Source: Apus apus
Lineage: Eukaryota; Chordata; Aves; Apodiformes; Apodidae
NCBI RefSeq assembly: GCF_020740795.1
Contig: NC_067285.1
Span: 39,406,511 to 39,470,510 of the forward strand
DNA: 64,000 nt
Direction: 5' to 3'
Program-made: the position numbers and the translations under genes
Part shown: one piece after another, positions 1 through 11,834 of the stretch
Position numbering within the stretch: the stretch's first letter is position 1
How the letters are laid out: every line of letters starts with the position of its first letter
Notes under the pieces: model-generated
What the model was told of the DNA's origin: nothing
The model's input: only the letters and a program-made list of their open reading frames with translations
Databases searched by the model: none

Positions 1-665
1 GGGTGGGTTTTTTTAGGACTTCCAGCCTTGAAATGAATTCATCTGCTGGGCCCAGAGGCAGCGCCCGCTCCTCCTGGCGCCTCGAGCCGTCGGCACCAGG
101 CTTGGCAGTTGGCATTCCCACGGGCTCTTAGCCAGGTGAGTTTAGAGGATCCAAAAAGCAAAAAAAGGCAAGAAAAAAACGGGGGGGGGGAAATATAATA
201 ATAATTAAAAAGTTTTACGTTGAAAATCAAGACTAGGAAAAAAAACCATAAATAAACCACGGAAGAAACCGAGCCCAACCAAAACCTGGGGAGGAATCGG
301 AGGAGCTGCACGAGGTTCTCCCCCCTGTGTTCAGGAGATTAACTCCACTGAGGTAGGAAGGAGCTGAGACAGGAAAGTGCAATTTGCTTTTTCTTTTGCA
401 GCCTCAGCTGGGATTTTTTGGTTTTTTTTTTTTTCCTGCTGGAGAAACAGGAGAGGCTGGGAATGGCTGGGTCCTACCTCGGGCTGCAATCCTCAGGGTT
501 CCACCAGGCCTCCCCAGTTGGCACTGGGGAAGGTGAGAGCAGCCCCCACCAGGAGGGAAGGGTTTGGGGGTGTTTTGGGGCCAGTCCCTGCAGGAGATGC
601 ACATCCTGGGAATGGGGAGGGTACCCGGGGAGGGGGAGACAAACAGGAACAACCCCAAAACTCAC
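1..665 (-). other. RBPMS-family intron 4 (partial)
   Basis: Sequence downstream of the exon 4 donor. I looked for the next exon ([22 protein letters not shown] in the family) and did not find it. The stretch has A- and T-rich runs and no recognisable gene. Confidence 0.6.
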
Positions 666-728
666 GTTCAGGGCGTTCTTTGCCGCCTCCGCCTCCGAGC
701 GGCTGTCGAAGCTGACAAAGCCCACGGG
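666..728 (-). CDS. RBPMS: RBPMS-family exon 4 (RNP1)
   Basis: The 21 codons run from [10 protein letters not shown] to EAAKNALN. The acceptor is cccccacag and the donor is gtgagt. This carries RNP1, the main RNA-contacting strand of the RRM. Confidence 0.93.
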
Positions 729-3700
729 CTGTGGGGGAAGGAGAGGAGGGGCCATCAGTTGGGTTGGTGGGGAGCAGAGAGGGGAATCCCCCAAACCCCC
801 CCTTCCGGCCCAGGGAAGGTGGGAGCACGGGACGGGATGCTCGGCCCATTTGGAGCGGCTCCTCCTACCTGCTTGGAGGTGAGTTTGATGAGAGACCCTT
901 CGTAGCCCTGCAAGGAAAGGAGAGGAAAGGGTGTTGGGTGGGAATTGGCCTTGATTATAGGAGCACCTCCCTATGGAGACAGGCTGGGAGAGCTGGGTGT
1001 TCAGCCTGGAGAGGAGAAGGCTCCAGGGAGACCTTAGAGCACCTTCCAGGGCCTGAAGGGGCTCCAGGAAAGCTGGGGAGGGGCTTGGGACAAGGGCAGG
1101 GAGGGAGAGGACAAGGGGGAAGGGATTGAAACCAGAAGAGGGAGATTGAGGTGAGACATGAGGAGGAAATTCTGGGCTGTGAGGGTGGTGAGACCCTGGC
1201 CCAGGTTGCCCAGGGAAGCTGTGGCTGCCCCATCCCTGGCAGTGTTGAAGGGCAGGTTGGATGGGGCTTGGAGCAACCTGGGCTGGTGGGAGGTGTCCCT
1301 GCCCATGCAGATGATCTTGAAGGCCCTTTCCAGCCCAAACCATGATTCTAGGATTCTCTATTTTTATTTTTAATACAACATGATTTTATTAGCAGGGTTT
1401 TAACTGCAATCCAAGCACCCAGCACCATTTTCCTGTGCTTTATTGGGGCAAAAAGGTGCAGAACCTTTTTTTCTGTGAAATTAGACTTTCTGGGGGGGAG
1501 GGGGGAGACCAGCAGGCTTCTAGGTCCCACCAAGGTTAGTGGGGCCATGGGGATAGGGCAGAGGGCCAGCCCCACACTTCCAGCCCTCCCATCATACACC
1601 CCCACACCCCCACAACCCAAATCTGGTACCTTAAAGGGCCTGAAGAGCAGGTAAAGTTCCCGGGGCTTGATGTCCAGAGGCAACCCGCTGACAAAGAGGG
1701 TCCTCACCTAGAAAAGAAGTGGTTCTTGAGGACCCTCCCTCATCCCTCACTTGGTGGCACACCAGAGAGATGGTGCCAGCCCCAGGGGAACCTCAGGGGA
1801 AGCCAAAAACCTTCAGCCACCTTTGGGGGCTGCAACATTTTTTTGGGGAGAGGTGTCCCCATCCTTCCAGCAACCATGGAGCAAGCTGCCCCAGGAAGGT
1901 AACTGAGACCTGTCCTCACTGCACCAAGTGTCCTCCAGGTCACAAAGGCTGCCACCATCCCAGGGTCTTCCTACCCTGCCATCCCTTCCACTGCAGATAG
2001 TGCCTGTTGTCTCTGTTTAATTGCAGCAGTTCGTTAAGGACTGGGGAGAAGCAAACCCCCCCCCAGCTCTTCCTCCTTGGAGGAATGACTGGTTTGGAGG
2101 GGGCTGGTTTTAAGCAGCTTGTCCCTGCTTTAGAAAAGTCACCTTTTAAGGGTGGGCAGGACCCGTGCTGGGATGATTTTGCTTTAAATCCAGCTGGTGA
2201 CAGGGAAGGAGCATCGGCTGAAGGGTTTGATGGCTCTAGCTCCTTTTTTTCAGGCACCCAAATGCCTTGTGAGAGATGGTCCTGAGAGCTTGGACTAAGG
2301 TCACCCACCCCAAGGTGCCAAGCAGCCAGAGTTGGGCCGGAGGAGAGGAAAAACCTTGATTATTTTATATCTTGGCCAGGCACCTTGCCTGCCCCGTTTC
2401 CTGGGACAGAGACATGCTGAAACAGCCCTCAACAGCCAGCCCAGGCCTATTCTTCTGCTGACATCTCTTCTCCTCTTGGAGATAAGCTATCTACCCCATC
2501 TCCCAGCCTGGGAGCAGCAAACATTCCTGCTCGGGTGTCACAAAACCTCTGGCTGACCTGTACCTCTGAAATAACAAAAGGTGTTTTTTGCAGATAGCCC
2601 TTGTGTCAACAGTGATACCCACGGCTGCTGGTTCCCTCTGCTGGGACCATCCAGGCTGGGCTGGAAGCCCCTCACAAGGTGCCTCTGGAGACACACACAC
2701 ACACACACACACACACATCCCTCACCCCTCCCAGCTTTCTGCCCATCTTTGAAGCTCAGAGAGCGGTGGAGCACCCCAAGGCCTCCCAGTGCTGCACCAT
2801 CTCCCCATGGAGGCACTGCCCAAACTCCTCTTGCCATCACCCCTCGAGCCTCCACAGGGAGGCTTTTTTCTCCACAGGGAGCTGCGTGAAACACCCGAGG
2901 AGGTGTCAGAGACAGCTCCGGGGAAGATCCCACCCCCAATTTGCCCCCTCCCTGAAATCCAAACCCCCTCCCCCCCCCCCCCAGAGCCCGGCTCGCCAGA
3001 TCCTTTATTCCCACAGCCCCCCCGGCGGGGAGATGGGAGAGATAAAAGAGCCTGGAGGGAAAAGAAAAAAACCAACAAGCCAACCAACCAACAAGCCTCC
3101 AAAACCCGGGCTTGCCGAGGAAAAGGCTTCTTCTCCTCGGTAATGACTTGTTTTCTTTGAAAAGTTCAAACGCGGGTCGGCCAAGTTTTCAACCATAAAA
3201 TCCTAGAGCGGCGCGAGGGAGGGAGGTGGGATCCGAAGGATGCCCCGCCTGGTTTTCCAGCCCCTAAGGATGATGTTTGGGAGCCAGGGAAGAAGGGGCG
3301 GAGGGGGAGGGAGGTAAGACGAGGGGCATGTGAGCGGGTCCTGGATGAGCAGCATCCCTGGGCTGGGCGAGGAGCAGGTGGGAGGGTCTGGGCGGCCCCT
3401 CAAACCGGCAGCGAAGGGGGGGGAGCGTCCTCGGGGATAAATCCCGGCGGGCTGGGACGGATATCCTGCTGCCAAGGGGAAAGCTTTTCGGCGGAAACAT
3501 TACTCCTGCCCTTAAATGGAAGAAGAGCTTCGGCCCACGGGGAGCTGCTCCAGGCTTTCCTGTGCCGAGGCATCCCAGAGGCTCAGCCTCCCTCTTCTGA
3601 TCCCAGGGCAAAATCCAGCCCCTAGAGGGGGAGTAAACCGGCAAAAATCCCCATCCTGCTGGCAGGTAGATGCTCTTCCCTAGGGAAAAATTACCTCCCC

Positions 3701-6700
3701 GGAGGTGGATGGGGTGAGACGTGCTGCCAAAAGTCTTGTGGGACGGGGCCAGGAGCTCCGGAGCAGGGATCAGCTTGGGATCCTTGCTCAAGGGGTGGGA
3801 TTCCCACAGCCCAGACACCCCCAGGTGAGGGCAGCCCGAGCTGTTCCCTTGCAGTTCTGCTGTGCAGACCCTTTTCATGGTTTCCTCTCGGCGGAGCATT
3901 TCTCCCCCTCTCCTTCTTGTTACCATTTGGGGTGAAACCCACTTCTGTCTTCCAAGACAGAACTGCCAGTGGTGGCTCCAGGAAGGGTCTGGCCATGGGT
4001 GCAGGACCCCACAGGTGACCACCACCTTGGTTACCTTCAGTGAGGTAACAGCTACAGCACCAAGTGCCCTTCCTGCTCCTGCTGCTGTGTCCCCTCCCAG
4101 CTCCCCTATTTGCCAGGGCTGGTGGATCCCACCTCTTGCCACCTTGCTCCTGGTTTGTCCCCTCTTGACTTTTCTACTCCCTGCGGGAATTCTTCTCCTG
4201 GGCTTCTGCTGCTCTCCTATCCCTAGGGAAGCCACATCCATCCATCCATCCATCCATCCATCCATCCATCCATCCATCCATCCATCCATCCATCCCACAT
4301 CTGTCCCATCCCTCTCCCCACATCACCTTCTGCTGTCCCCCCCCAAAAAAAAAAAAACCCATGTCCCATCTGGAGCCGGTTTCAAGGGATGCTGGAGAAG
4401 GTCTGGAGGGGGGGTGTCCCGAGGGATGCGGTGGGGGGGGGGGGGATGTGGGGCCCAGCCCCGTCACGCCCCCTGCCCAAAGCACCCCCCGCTAAACCTG
4501 GAGGGAGCGGCGGAAGGTGATTCATTCCCCAGGCATCTCATCGCCGCCTTCCAGCCCCTTTCCAGGGGGGGGCTCGGCTTTAATTCCCCACCAGCCGATT
4601 AACCGCGCCGTTAATTGCCGCCGAGGGGGAGGCAAGGGAGCCGGGAGCAGGCGGGAGCAGGAAGGAAACGGCACCAGGTTTGGGATCGAGCCGCAAAAAA
4701 AAAAAAAAAAAAACCCAAAACAACCCACAAACAACAAGGCAACGTCAAGATTGACACCCCCTCCTCCACTCATCCCCCCCGCCTCCCGCCCCCAGCAAAG
4801 CGGGGTGCATTCCAGCCCCGCCGGGGTTAATCCCGGGGCAAATTCTCTCCGCTAATGGAAGCGTCTTTCTCCTGGCCTGGGTTTGGGTTACCGGGATGCT
4901 CGCTGGCACGCCAGCAGCCCGCAAAATTCCCCGGCATAAACAAGGCGGAGGCCGAGGGATGCCGGCTCCTCCATCCCCGGGATGCCGGAGGATCCGGCCC
5001 CTGCCCTCGGAGCCGCTTCCACGGATCCGGCGGCCGGACGAGAACGGGGAAAAGGAGAAGGGGAAGAACGAATCCGGGGCTGGAACGAGGAAGCAAAAAA
5101 AAAAAAAAAAAAAGCAGCCTCGAGAGACCAAGGGAGCAGATGGGAGGTTTGCAGGAGGGCGGGGGTCACGCCGTGTTTGCTCCCCAAACCCTTCGCCCCC
5201 CGCGCTTCCAAGGAAGCAGGAGGGAGGATGGGGCCAGGGGGACAAACCTTAGCCGTGCCCTGGGCGCCTTTCCCCCTGCAACCCACCCTGGAAGGGGAGG
5301 GGGTGGGATCCCCCCCCCCTCCTCGCTCCCTGCTCCCCCGGGATGAGGGATCTGGCAAAGGGGATGGGGACCAGGGCCACGAGCCGGGCTCTCCGGGGCC
5401 GATCCGCTACCAAATAAGGCTTCCGAAGAGCCTTTACATGCCGTTCTCGCCCGGCAGGAGAGTGACGTGACCTTTCCAAATTGCTCTGCACCCCCCCCCT
5501 CAAAGCTCCTCCGTGGGGGACCCACAGCTCCCCGACCCTTTTTTTTTTTTTTTGGGGGGGGGGAGGGAAGGAGGAGGCGAGAGGGATGGGGAGGCCACCC
5601 GAGGGAGCCAGGACCGGGCAGTGGGGCCAAAGCAGGGGCTTGTGCCACCTTGCAGAGCCTGGAGGTTGATCTCCCCCCCCCGGGATGATGAGCAATCGCT
5701 GCTTCTCCCTTCCTTTTATTTTAGGGTGGGTTGTTTATATTTTTTATTTTCGCGAGGAGCACCAGGCTGGAAGGCAAACTCCAGGAAAGGGAAGAGGTTG
5801 CAGTAGCCGGGCAACCCTCCCTTCCCCCCCCCCCAGCTTCTTTTGCCGTTGTGCTTTAAGCAAATACTCGACAGCACCGGCTCTTCCAGCCAGGGCCGGG
5901 AAAAACTCGTCCAGGGAAAATACCTGCCTGGCACCGGAGGAGCCCAGCCTTGCAAACACGAGCGGCCAATCGTCCCCAGAGTGCGGGGACAAGGGGGGGG
6001 GGGGGGGGAGGGGACACACACTGGCACCTCGCAGCCGTCCCCTCCAGGGGGTCCCCGTGTCCTGCTTCCCCTTGGGGAAGGGCAGGGCAGGGGGTCCCCA
6101 CGGGGGTGGAAGTGGGGGGGGGAGGTGATGGGCAGCCCCTCGCCCCCTGGTTCCAGCCGGGGAGCAGGAATGCCTGTTTTCCTGGCAGGACACATTCCAC
6201 AGCACTAGGAAAAAAGGCCTCGGAGGACACGGAGCACCATCCCCACCCGGGCCGCATCGCGGCATCTCCCGCCAGCATCGCCCGCCCCCAGGGGTAAAAA
6301 AAAACAACAACCCCCCCCAAAAAAAATAAATCCCGATGATTGCGGCTCTTGAGGAAACTTTTGGGAAGTTTCATGGCGGAACAGACTCTGGAATAAACCG
6401 TAAAACCAAACAGACCCCAAGCAAGGCGGGGGGGGGAGCATCCCGGCGGCACCGACCCCAGAACCCACAGGGAAGCGGGGGGGGGGGACACGAACCGGAG
6501 CTGCCCCGGGGGTGGGGGGGTGGGGGAGTGTGAAAGGGGAGGAGAAGATCCGACCTGCTCGCTCTCACCCTCCTCCCAAAGTCCAAATTCCCATCTCAAG
6601 GTCATGGGGGAAAAAACCAGGAACTCGGCGGTTGCGCGGGCGAACACTCCCCGCGTGGGGTTTGTCCCCCGTGGGGGTGGGTGTGGAGGGGGGGGGGTTC

Positions 6701-7281
6701 GGACCCTTCGGCACAGATTTGGGGGGCGGGGGGGGAAGACCCGCTGGAGGAGAGAGGTGAAGCCGGGCTGGGGGGGGGGTGCGTGGTACCCACCGTCACT
6801 GGCACTGACACCCCCCCCCCCCCAAGCCAGCTCAGACCCCCCCCCCCATGCGGGCTGGGGTGAGGTTGGTTTGCCCCCCCCACACACCCCCCCCCTGCCC
6901 ACCCCGGGGGGGACCTGCACGTCGCCCCCCTCCCCTCCCCTCCCCCGGGACTGGGGGCTGCACCCGTGGATCTTCCTCGAGGGGAGCGGCGGGGTGTTTG
7001 TTGTTTTTTTTTTTGGGGGGGGAGACGACACACCCCCAGGAGAGGGGTCCAGGAGGGGGGTGGTCTCGGGAGTGGGGAGATGCCCTGCCCGCCCCAAGCC
7101 CCCCCCCCTCCCCCGCGGCACCGACGGGACCCCCCCGGTGCTGAGCAGCCCCCCCCCCCACCATGGGGGATGCTGACACCCCTGTGTGTGTGTGTGTGTG
7201 TGTGTCCCCCAAAGCTACCTCTTCCTCGGGGAGGCCGGTGTCGGCGGGGCCGCCCTCCCGGTCGGCGGGGCCGCTGCTCAT
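666..7281 (-). CDS. RBPMS: RBPMS-family RNA-binding protein, first four coding exons (3' partial)
   Basis: Coding exons in order are 7281-7219, 1707-1630, 907-869 and 728-666, all phase 0 with gt-ag borders, giving 81 codons. They encode an acidic leader followed by most of one RRM. The family binds CAC-containing RNA as a dimer and controls splicing and mRNA localisation, notably in smooth muscle and germ cells. Exon 2 holds RNP2 (LFVSGLP) and [16 protein letters not shown]. Exon 3 reads [13 protein letters not shown]. Exon 4 holds RNP1 (PVGFVSF) and [14 protein letters not shown]. The leucine in PLDIK and the [11 protein letters not shown] stretch fit RBPMS better than RBPMS2. The leader ([21 protein letters not shown]) is unlike the RBPMS and RBPMS2 leaders I know, so a third paralogue is possible. 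The exon starting GIRFDPE and the C-terminus must lie left of base 1. Confidence 0.9.
869..907 (-). CDS. RBPMS: RBPMS-family exon 3
   Basis: A 13-codon exon, [13 protein letters not shown], with acceptor ccttgcag and donor gtagga. It is too short to stand out as an ORF and was found by its match to the RBPMS RRM. Confidence 0.92.
974..1357 (+). repeat. CR1 LINE, 3' part (sense +)
   Basis: Runs from ggagacaggctgggag through the CR1 3' end to cccaaaccatgattctagg. It lies in RBPMS-family intron 2, antisense to the gene. Confidence 0.93.
1630..1707 (-). CDS. RBPMS: RBPMS-family exon 2 (RNP2)
   Basis: The 26 codons run from [10 protein letters not shown] to YLLFRPFK. The acceptor is ttttctag and the donor is gtacca. 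This is the beta-1/alpha-1 part of the RRM. Confidence 0.93.
2691..2717 (+). repeat. (AC)n microsatellite
   Basis: About 13 uninterrupted AC units in RBPMS-family intron 1. Confidence 0.97.
4235..4294 (+). repeat. (CATC)n microsatellite
   Basis: About 15 perfect CATC/ATCC tetramers. It produces meaningless WMDG repeats in translation. Confidence 0.97.
7184..7205 (+). repeat. (TG)n microsatellite beside the exon 1 donor
   Basis: Eleven TG units, 13 bp from the RBPMS-family exon 1 splice donor. Confidence 0.96.
7219..7281 (-). CDS. RBPMS: RBPMS-family exon 1 (start codon, acidic leader)
   Basis: The ATG is at 7281-7279 in a GC-rich CpG context. The 21 codons end in GLPEEE, then donor gtagct at 7218. 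The EEE end joins in frame to VRTLFVSG of exon 2, as in known RBPMS proteins. A (TG)n tract starts only 13 bp inside the following intron. Confidence 0.82.
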
Positions 7282-7544
7282 GGTGCGAGGGGCCAAGATC
7301 CGCGTCCCGTCCCCGCCGGCGGCAGCCGCGGCCGGGCGGGCGGTGCTGGAGGCTCCCGGGGGGCGGGGGGGCCGGGGCGGGGAAAGGGGGCGGCGGGAGG
7401 GACCGGCCGGGGGAGGGATCGGGGCGGGATGGGGATGGGGATGGGGAGGATGGGGGAGCGGGGGTGATGGGGGGGGGGAGAGAGGGCAGGGCTGGGGAGA
7501 CGGGGCAGAGCGGAGGGGCACGGGAGAGAAGCCTGGGGATAAGG
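7282..7544 (-). promoter_or_regulatory. CpG-rich promoter / 5' UTR of the RBPMS-family gene
   Basis: Directly upstream (minus strand) of the ATG. It is dense in CpG and in GC boxes of the ggggcgggg type, with no TATA, typical of a CpG-island promoter. The transcription start cannot be placed from sequence. It runs straight into the 20-bp minisatellite. Confidence 0.6.
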
Positions 7545-8345
7545 GGCACGGGGTTGGGGACATGAGAGTGGGGTTGGGGATACAGGACACAGGGTTGGGG
7601 ACATGGGACATGGGGTTGGGGATACAGGATACAAGGTTGGGGACATGGGGTTGGGGATACAGAACACAGGGTTGGGGACATGGGACACGGGGTTAGGGAC
7701 ATGGGACTTGGGGTTGGGGATACAGGACACAGGGATGGGGACATGGGACACAGGGTTGGGGACATGGGACATGGGGTTGGGGATACGGGACACGGGGTTT
7801 GGGACATGGGGTTGGGGATACAGGACATAGGGTTGGGGACATGGGACACAGGGTTGGGGATACAGGACACAGGGCTGGGGACATGGGACACAGGGTTGGG
7901 GACATGAGAACGGGATTGGGGACATGAGGTTGGGGATACAGGACACAGGGTTGGGGACATGGGACAGGGGGTTGGGGACATGGGGTTGGGGATACAGGAG
8001 ACAGGGGTGGGGACACGGCACACGGGGTTGGGGATACAGGACACGGGGTTGGGGACATGGGGTTTGGGACATGGGGTTGGGGAAATGAGAATGGGTTTGG
8101 GGATACAGGACACAGGGTTGGGGACATGGGACATGGGGTTGGGGATACGGGGTTGGGGACATGGGGTTGGGGAAATGAGAATGGGTTTGGGGATACAGGA
8201 CACAGGGTTGGGGTCATGGGACATGGGGCTGGGGACATGGGACATGGGGTTGGGGATACAGGACACAGGGTTGGGGACATGGATTTGGGGATACAGGACA
8301 CAGGGTTGGGGACACGGGACACGGTCCTGGGGACATGGGAGGTGG
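7545..8345 (+). repeat. 20-bp minisatellite upstream of the RBPMS-family promoter
   Basis: About 40 copies of a unit like ggttggggacatgggacaca, alternating with a gatacaggacaca variant. The long proline/cysteine-rich frames on the minus strand are artefacts of this repeat. Confidence 0.95.
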
Positions 8346-8604
8346 CTGCAGCAGGGCTGTGGGCCAGAGGAGGGGACGGTGCTGAAGACACAGGAGGGGT
8401 TTCAGAGGCAGGGCTGGCTGTGTCACAGGCAGCAGTACACCAGGTGACATGAGAGCAGGGGTCCTGGCCACCTCCCTGTCCTCACCCCAGGTCTGGTAGC
8501 CACTGGAGGCCCCAAGCAGCCCCAGCTGGGCCCTGGGCTGCACCTCCCTCCTGGCCTGGGGCTGCGTTTGGGTTCCCAGCCCAGAGGGACAAAGCACTTG
8601 GTGA
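8346..8604. other. Unassigned sequence between minisatellite and CR1
   Basis: About 260 bp of unique-looking GC-rich sequence. No exon or RNA gene is recognised. Confidence 0.5.
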
Positions 8605-8787
8605 TGGAGACCAGGTGAGGTGGGGTGTTCAGCCTGGAGAAGAGAAGGCTCCAGGGAGACCTTAGAGCAGCTTCCAGGGCCTGAAGGGGCTCCAGGAAAG
8701 CTGGGGAGGGGCTTGGGACAAGGGCAGGGAGGGAGAGGACAAGGGGGGATGGATGAAAACTGGAGGAGGGAGATTGAGGTGAGACAT
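8605..8787 (+). repeat. CR1 LINE, left half of a split copy (sense +)
   Basis: CR1 3'-region sequence that breaks off at gagattgaggtgagacat, where an opposite-strand CR1 begins. The missing remainder resumes at about 10412. Confidence 0.92.
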
Positions 8788-10411
8788 AGAATCATAGAAT
8801 CATAGAATCCTAGGGGTTGGAAGGGACCTCGAAAGATCATCTAGTCCAACCCCCCTGCCAGAGCAGGGTCACCTAGAGTACATCACACAGGAAGGCATCC
8901 AGGCGGGTTTTGAATGTCTCCAGCGAAGGAGACTCCACAACCTCTCTGGGCAGCCTGTTCCAGTGCTCTGTCACTCTTACAGTAAAAAAATTTTTCCTGA
9001 TATTCATCTTAAACCTCCTATGCTCCAACTTGTATCCATTACCCCTTGTCCTATCACTGGTCTTCACTGAAAAAAGCTTAACTCCATCGTCTTGACACTC
9101 ACCCTTTACATATTTGTAAACATTGATGAGGTCCCCCCTCAGTCTCCTTTTCTCCAAACTAAAGAGACCCAGCTCCCTCAGCCTTTCCTCATAAGGGAGA
9201 TGTTCCACTCCCTTAATCATCCTTGTGGCTCTGCGCTGGACTCTTTCAAGCACTTCCCTGTCCTTCTTGAACTGAGGGGCCCAGAACTGGACACAATATT
9301 CCAGATGTGGCCTCACCAATGCAGAATAGAGGGGGAGGAGAACCTCTCTTGACCTACTAACCACACCCTTTCTAATACACCCCAGGATGCCATTGGCCTT
9401 CTTAGCCACAAGGGCACACTGCTGACTCATGGTCATCCTCCTGTCTACCATGACCCCCAGGTCCCTTTCACCTACACTGCTCTCCAGCAGGTCAGCCCCC
9501 AACCTGTACTGGTGCATGGCGTTTTTCTTCCCCAAATGCAAAACTCTACACTTGCTCTTGTTAAACTTCATCAGGTTTTTCCCCGCCCAAGTCTCCAGCC
9601 TGTCTAAGTCTCTCTGAATGGCAGCACAGCCTTCTGGTGTGTCAGCCACTCCTCCCAGCTTGGTGTCATCAGCAAACTTGCTGAGGTTACATTCTGTGCC
9701 CTCATCCAGGTCGTTGATGAAGATATTGAACAACACCGGTCCCAGTACCGACCCCTGAGGGACTCCACTAGTCACAGGCCTCCAGCTAGATTCTGCCCCA
9801 TTGACTACAACTCTCTGACTTCTTCCTTTCAACCAGTTCTTGATCCACCTCACTGCCTGATCATCAAACCCATACTTGATCAACTTATCTACAAGGATGC
9901 TGTGGGAGACGGTGTCAAATGCTTTACTGAAATCAAGATAGACCACATCCACCACTCTACCATCATCTATCCACCTAGTAATTTCCTCATAGAAGGCTAT
10001 GAGGTTAGTCAAACATGACTTACCCTTGGTAAAACCATGTTGACTGCTCTTGATGACCCCCATCTCCTTGATATGTCTAGAGATAGTGCCAAGGACAAGT
10101 TGTTCCATTACCTTTCCAGGGATGGAGGTGAGGCTGACCGGTCTATAGTTACCCGGGTCCTCCTTCTTGCCCTTCTTGTAGACTGGAGTGACGTTTGCTA
10201 TCCTCCAGTCCTCAGGCACCTCTCCAGTTACCCATGACTTACCGAAGATGATGGAGAGTGGACTAGCAATGACCTCCGCCAGCTCCCTCAGCACCCTTGG
10301 ATGCATTTCATCCGGACCCATCGATTTATGGATGTCCAGATTATGCAACTGATCCCTAACCCAATCCTCATCTACTATGTCCTCACCTATCTTGACTACT
10401 TCTGGGGTTAT
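8785..10411 (-). mobile_element. Nested, 5'-truncated CR1 LINE with open reverse-transcriptase frame
   Basis: A minus-strand non-LTR retrotransposon inserted into an older plus-strand CR1. Its 3' end, at 8785-8812, has the CR1 octamer tail (ATTCTATG)n in about three copies. The frame is open from the insertion edge down to the stop at 8873 (about 510 codons). Reverse-transcriptase signatures appear in order: [52 protein letters not shown] and the catalytic FADD in [11 protein letters not shown]. The C-terminal region resembles other CR1 ORF2 proteins. The endonuclease part and 5' end are missing, so it cannot move on its own. The lack of stops or frameshifts suggests a recent insertion. No clear target-site duplication is visible; ATG microhomology lies at the left edge. 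Confidence 0.93.
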
Positions 10412-10638
10412 AGGAGGAGGAAATTCTGGAGGAGGGAATTCTGGAGTGTGAGGGTGCTGAGACCCTGGCCCAGGCTGCCCAGGGAAGCTGTGGCTGCCCC
10501 ATCCCTGGCAGTGTTGAAGGGCAGGTTGGATGGGGCTTGGAGCAGCCTGGGCTGGTGGGAGGTGTCCCTGCCCACGCAGGGGTGGCACTGGGTGGGCTTT
10601 AAGGTCCCTTCCCACCCAAACCATTCAATGATTTCTAG
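10412..10638 (+). repeat. CR1 LINE, right half of the split copy (sense +)
   Basis: Continues the copy interrupted at 8787, from gaggaggaaattctgg to the 3' end at cattcaatgatttctagg. A 15-16 bp segment (aggaggRaattctgg) is tandemly doubled at its start. Confidence 0.92.
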
Positions 10639-10744
10639 GAGTACCCTCTGCTTGACTGCTCTCACACCTTCCCGTTGGCTTCACCCCAGCCCTGCCACAT
10701 GCCCAGAGTCCCCTCAAGCTCCCGAGCAGCTCGAGGGAGACCCA

Positions 10745-10778
<34 letters not shown>

Positions 10779-11814
10779 CACAGGCCTGTGATCAGTGGCC
10801 GTGTCGGGAGCTGCAGCTGCGCGGGGACCCGGAGGTGACACCGAGGACATCCTGCTGAGGGCAGCAGCCTCCCCCGCAGCCCCGAGGTTTATGGAGCAGA
10901 ACCTCCCCTGCTGGCAGGGAGATGGGGAAAAAAACAGCCCCAGCAGCTGGACTTGGGGGGAGTGGGAAGAGCCTGGGTGGCAGGGCAGGTGGCCCCCGAG
11001 GGGGGATCTACAGGGTGGAGACTGATCTGGTCCCCCCCCCGAAGCTGTTGGTCCTCTTGCTTTTGGAATGAATGCCCAGGACAAGGTTGCCTTATCCTTC
11101 TGGAGGAACTGGAGAGCAGGCACGGGACAAGACTCACAGCACTTACTTGGATTTGGCTTTTGGGGAAGAGCTGCAGCTTCCCCAGGGGGCTGGAACTGCA
11201 AAGGCAAAACATGGTGTCGTTTTGGGGTTTTGTTTTTTTTTTTAATGACTTTTTTTTCTATCCCTGTGCCTGAACTCGGGGAGTAAAATCTGATGGGCTG
11301 TGGTGGCCTGGCCTGTCCCACCTGGAACCCAAACCAACAGGCCCAGCTGGGATCTCTCCTCTCTCCCTGATTTTTCCCTACAGGGATTTCCTCCTGTGCC
11401 GAGGCAAAAAAAAACCAACCATTCTGTACAGGGATGGGGGAGGAAGTTGTGCAAATCATCCCTGGGGAATCTCGGGGGCCAGCTGGGAAGCACGGACGTG
11501 CCTGGAGCTCTCCAGAAGAAAGGTTGGTGGATTGGAGGAGCTGCAGCTCCACCCCGGACCCTCTGGCAGGGAAGGTGAGCAGGAGGCAACTCTGGGGGAA
11601 CCAGGGAGAGAGGGCAGCAGCCATTCCCACCCTAGGGCCCACATGGATTTGGGGGGGCAGGGTTAGGACACCCCTCTCTCATGCTGTCCCCCGGTGTGGG
11701 CCTGTCTCCTCCTGCCAGCAGGCCAGGGTGGCTGGGCTGTCCCCAGGGAGTGGCTGCAGGGCCACCCTGTGTGAACACGTCCTGGTGTTCCCAAAGGATG
11801 GCAGCCCCACCCCG
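10639..11814. other. Unassigned GC-rich sequence
   Basis: No exon is recognised. It contains a 31-base G run (10747-10777) and T-rich tracts near 11230. Confidence 0.5.
10747..10777 (+). repeat. G homopolymer (31 bp)
   Basis: An uninterrupted run of G on the plus strand, broken in the next bases by tca. The length may be inexact, because such runs assemble and sequence poorly. Confidence 0.9.
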
Positions 11815-11834
11815 GAGAGAAGAGCAGGTGACAT

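Larger units (their letters stand above)
1708..7218 (-). other. RBPMS-family intron 1
   Basis: A 5.5-kb GC-rich intron with no exon I can support. It contains (AC)n at 2691, (CATC)n at 4235, long A runs near 4694 and 5096, and many C and G homopolymers. It is very short compared with the large first introns of mammalian RBPMS. Confidence 0.7.

Noticed and set aside
6602-8391. Pro/Cys-rich minus-strand frames up to 554 codons
   Set aside because: Translations of the 20-bp minisatellite. Only the 21 codons at 7219-7281 are supported as coding.
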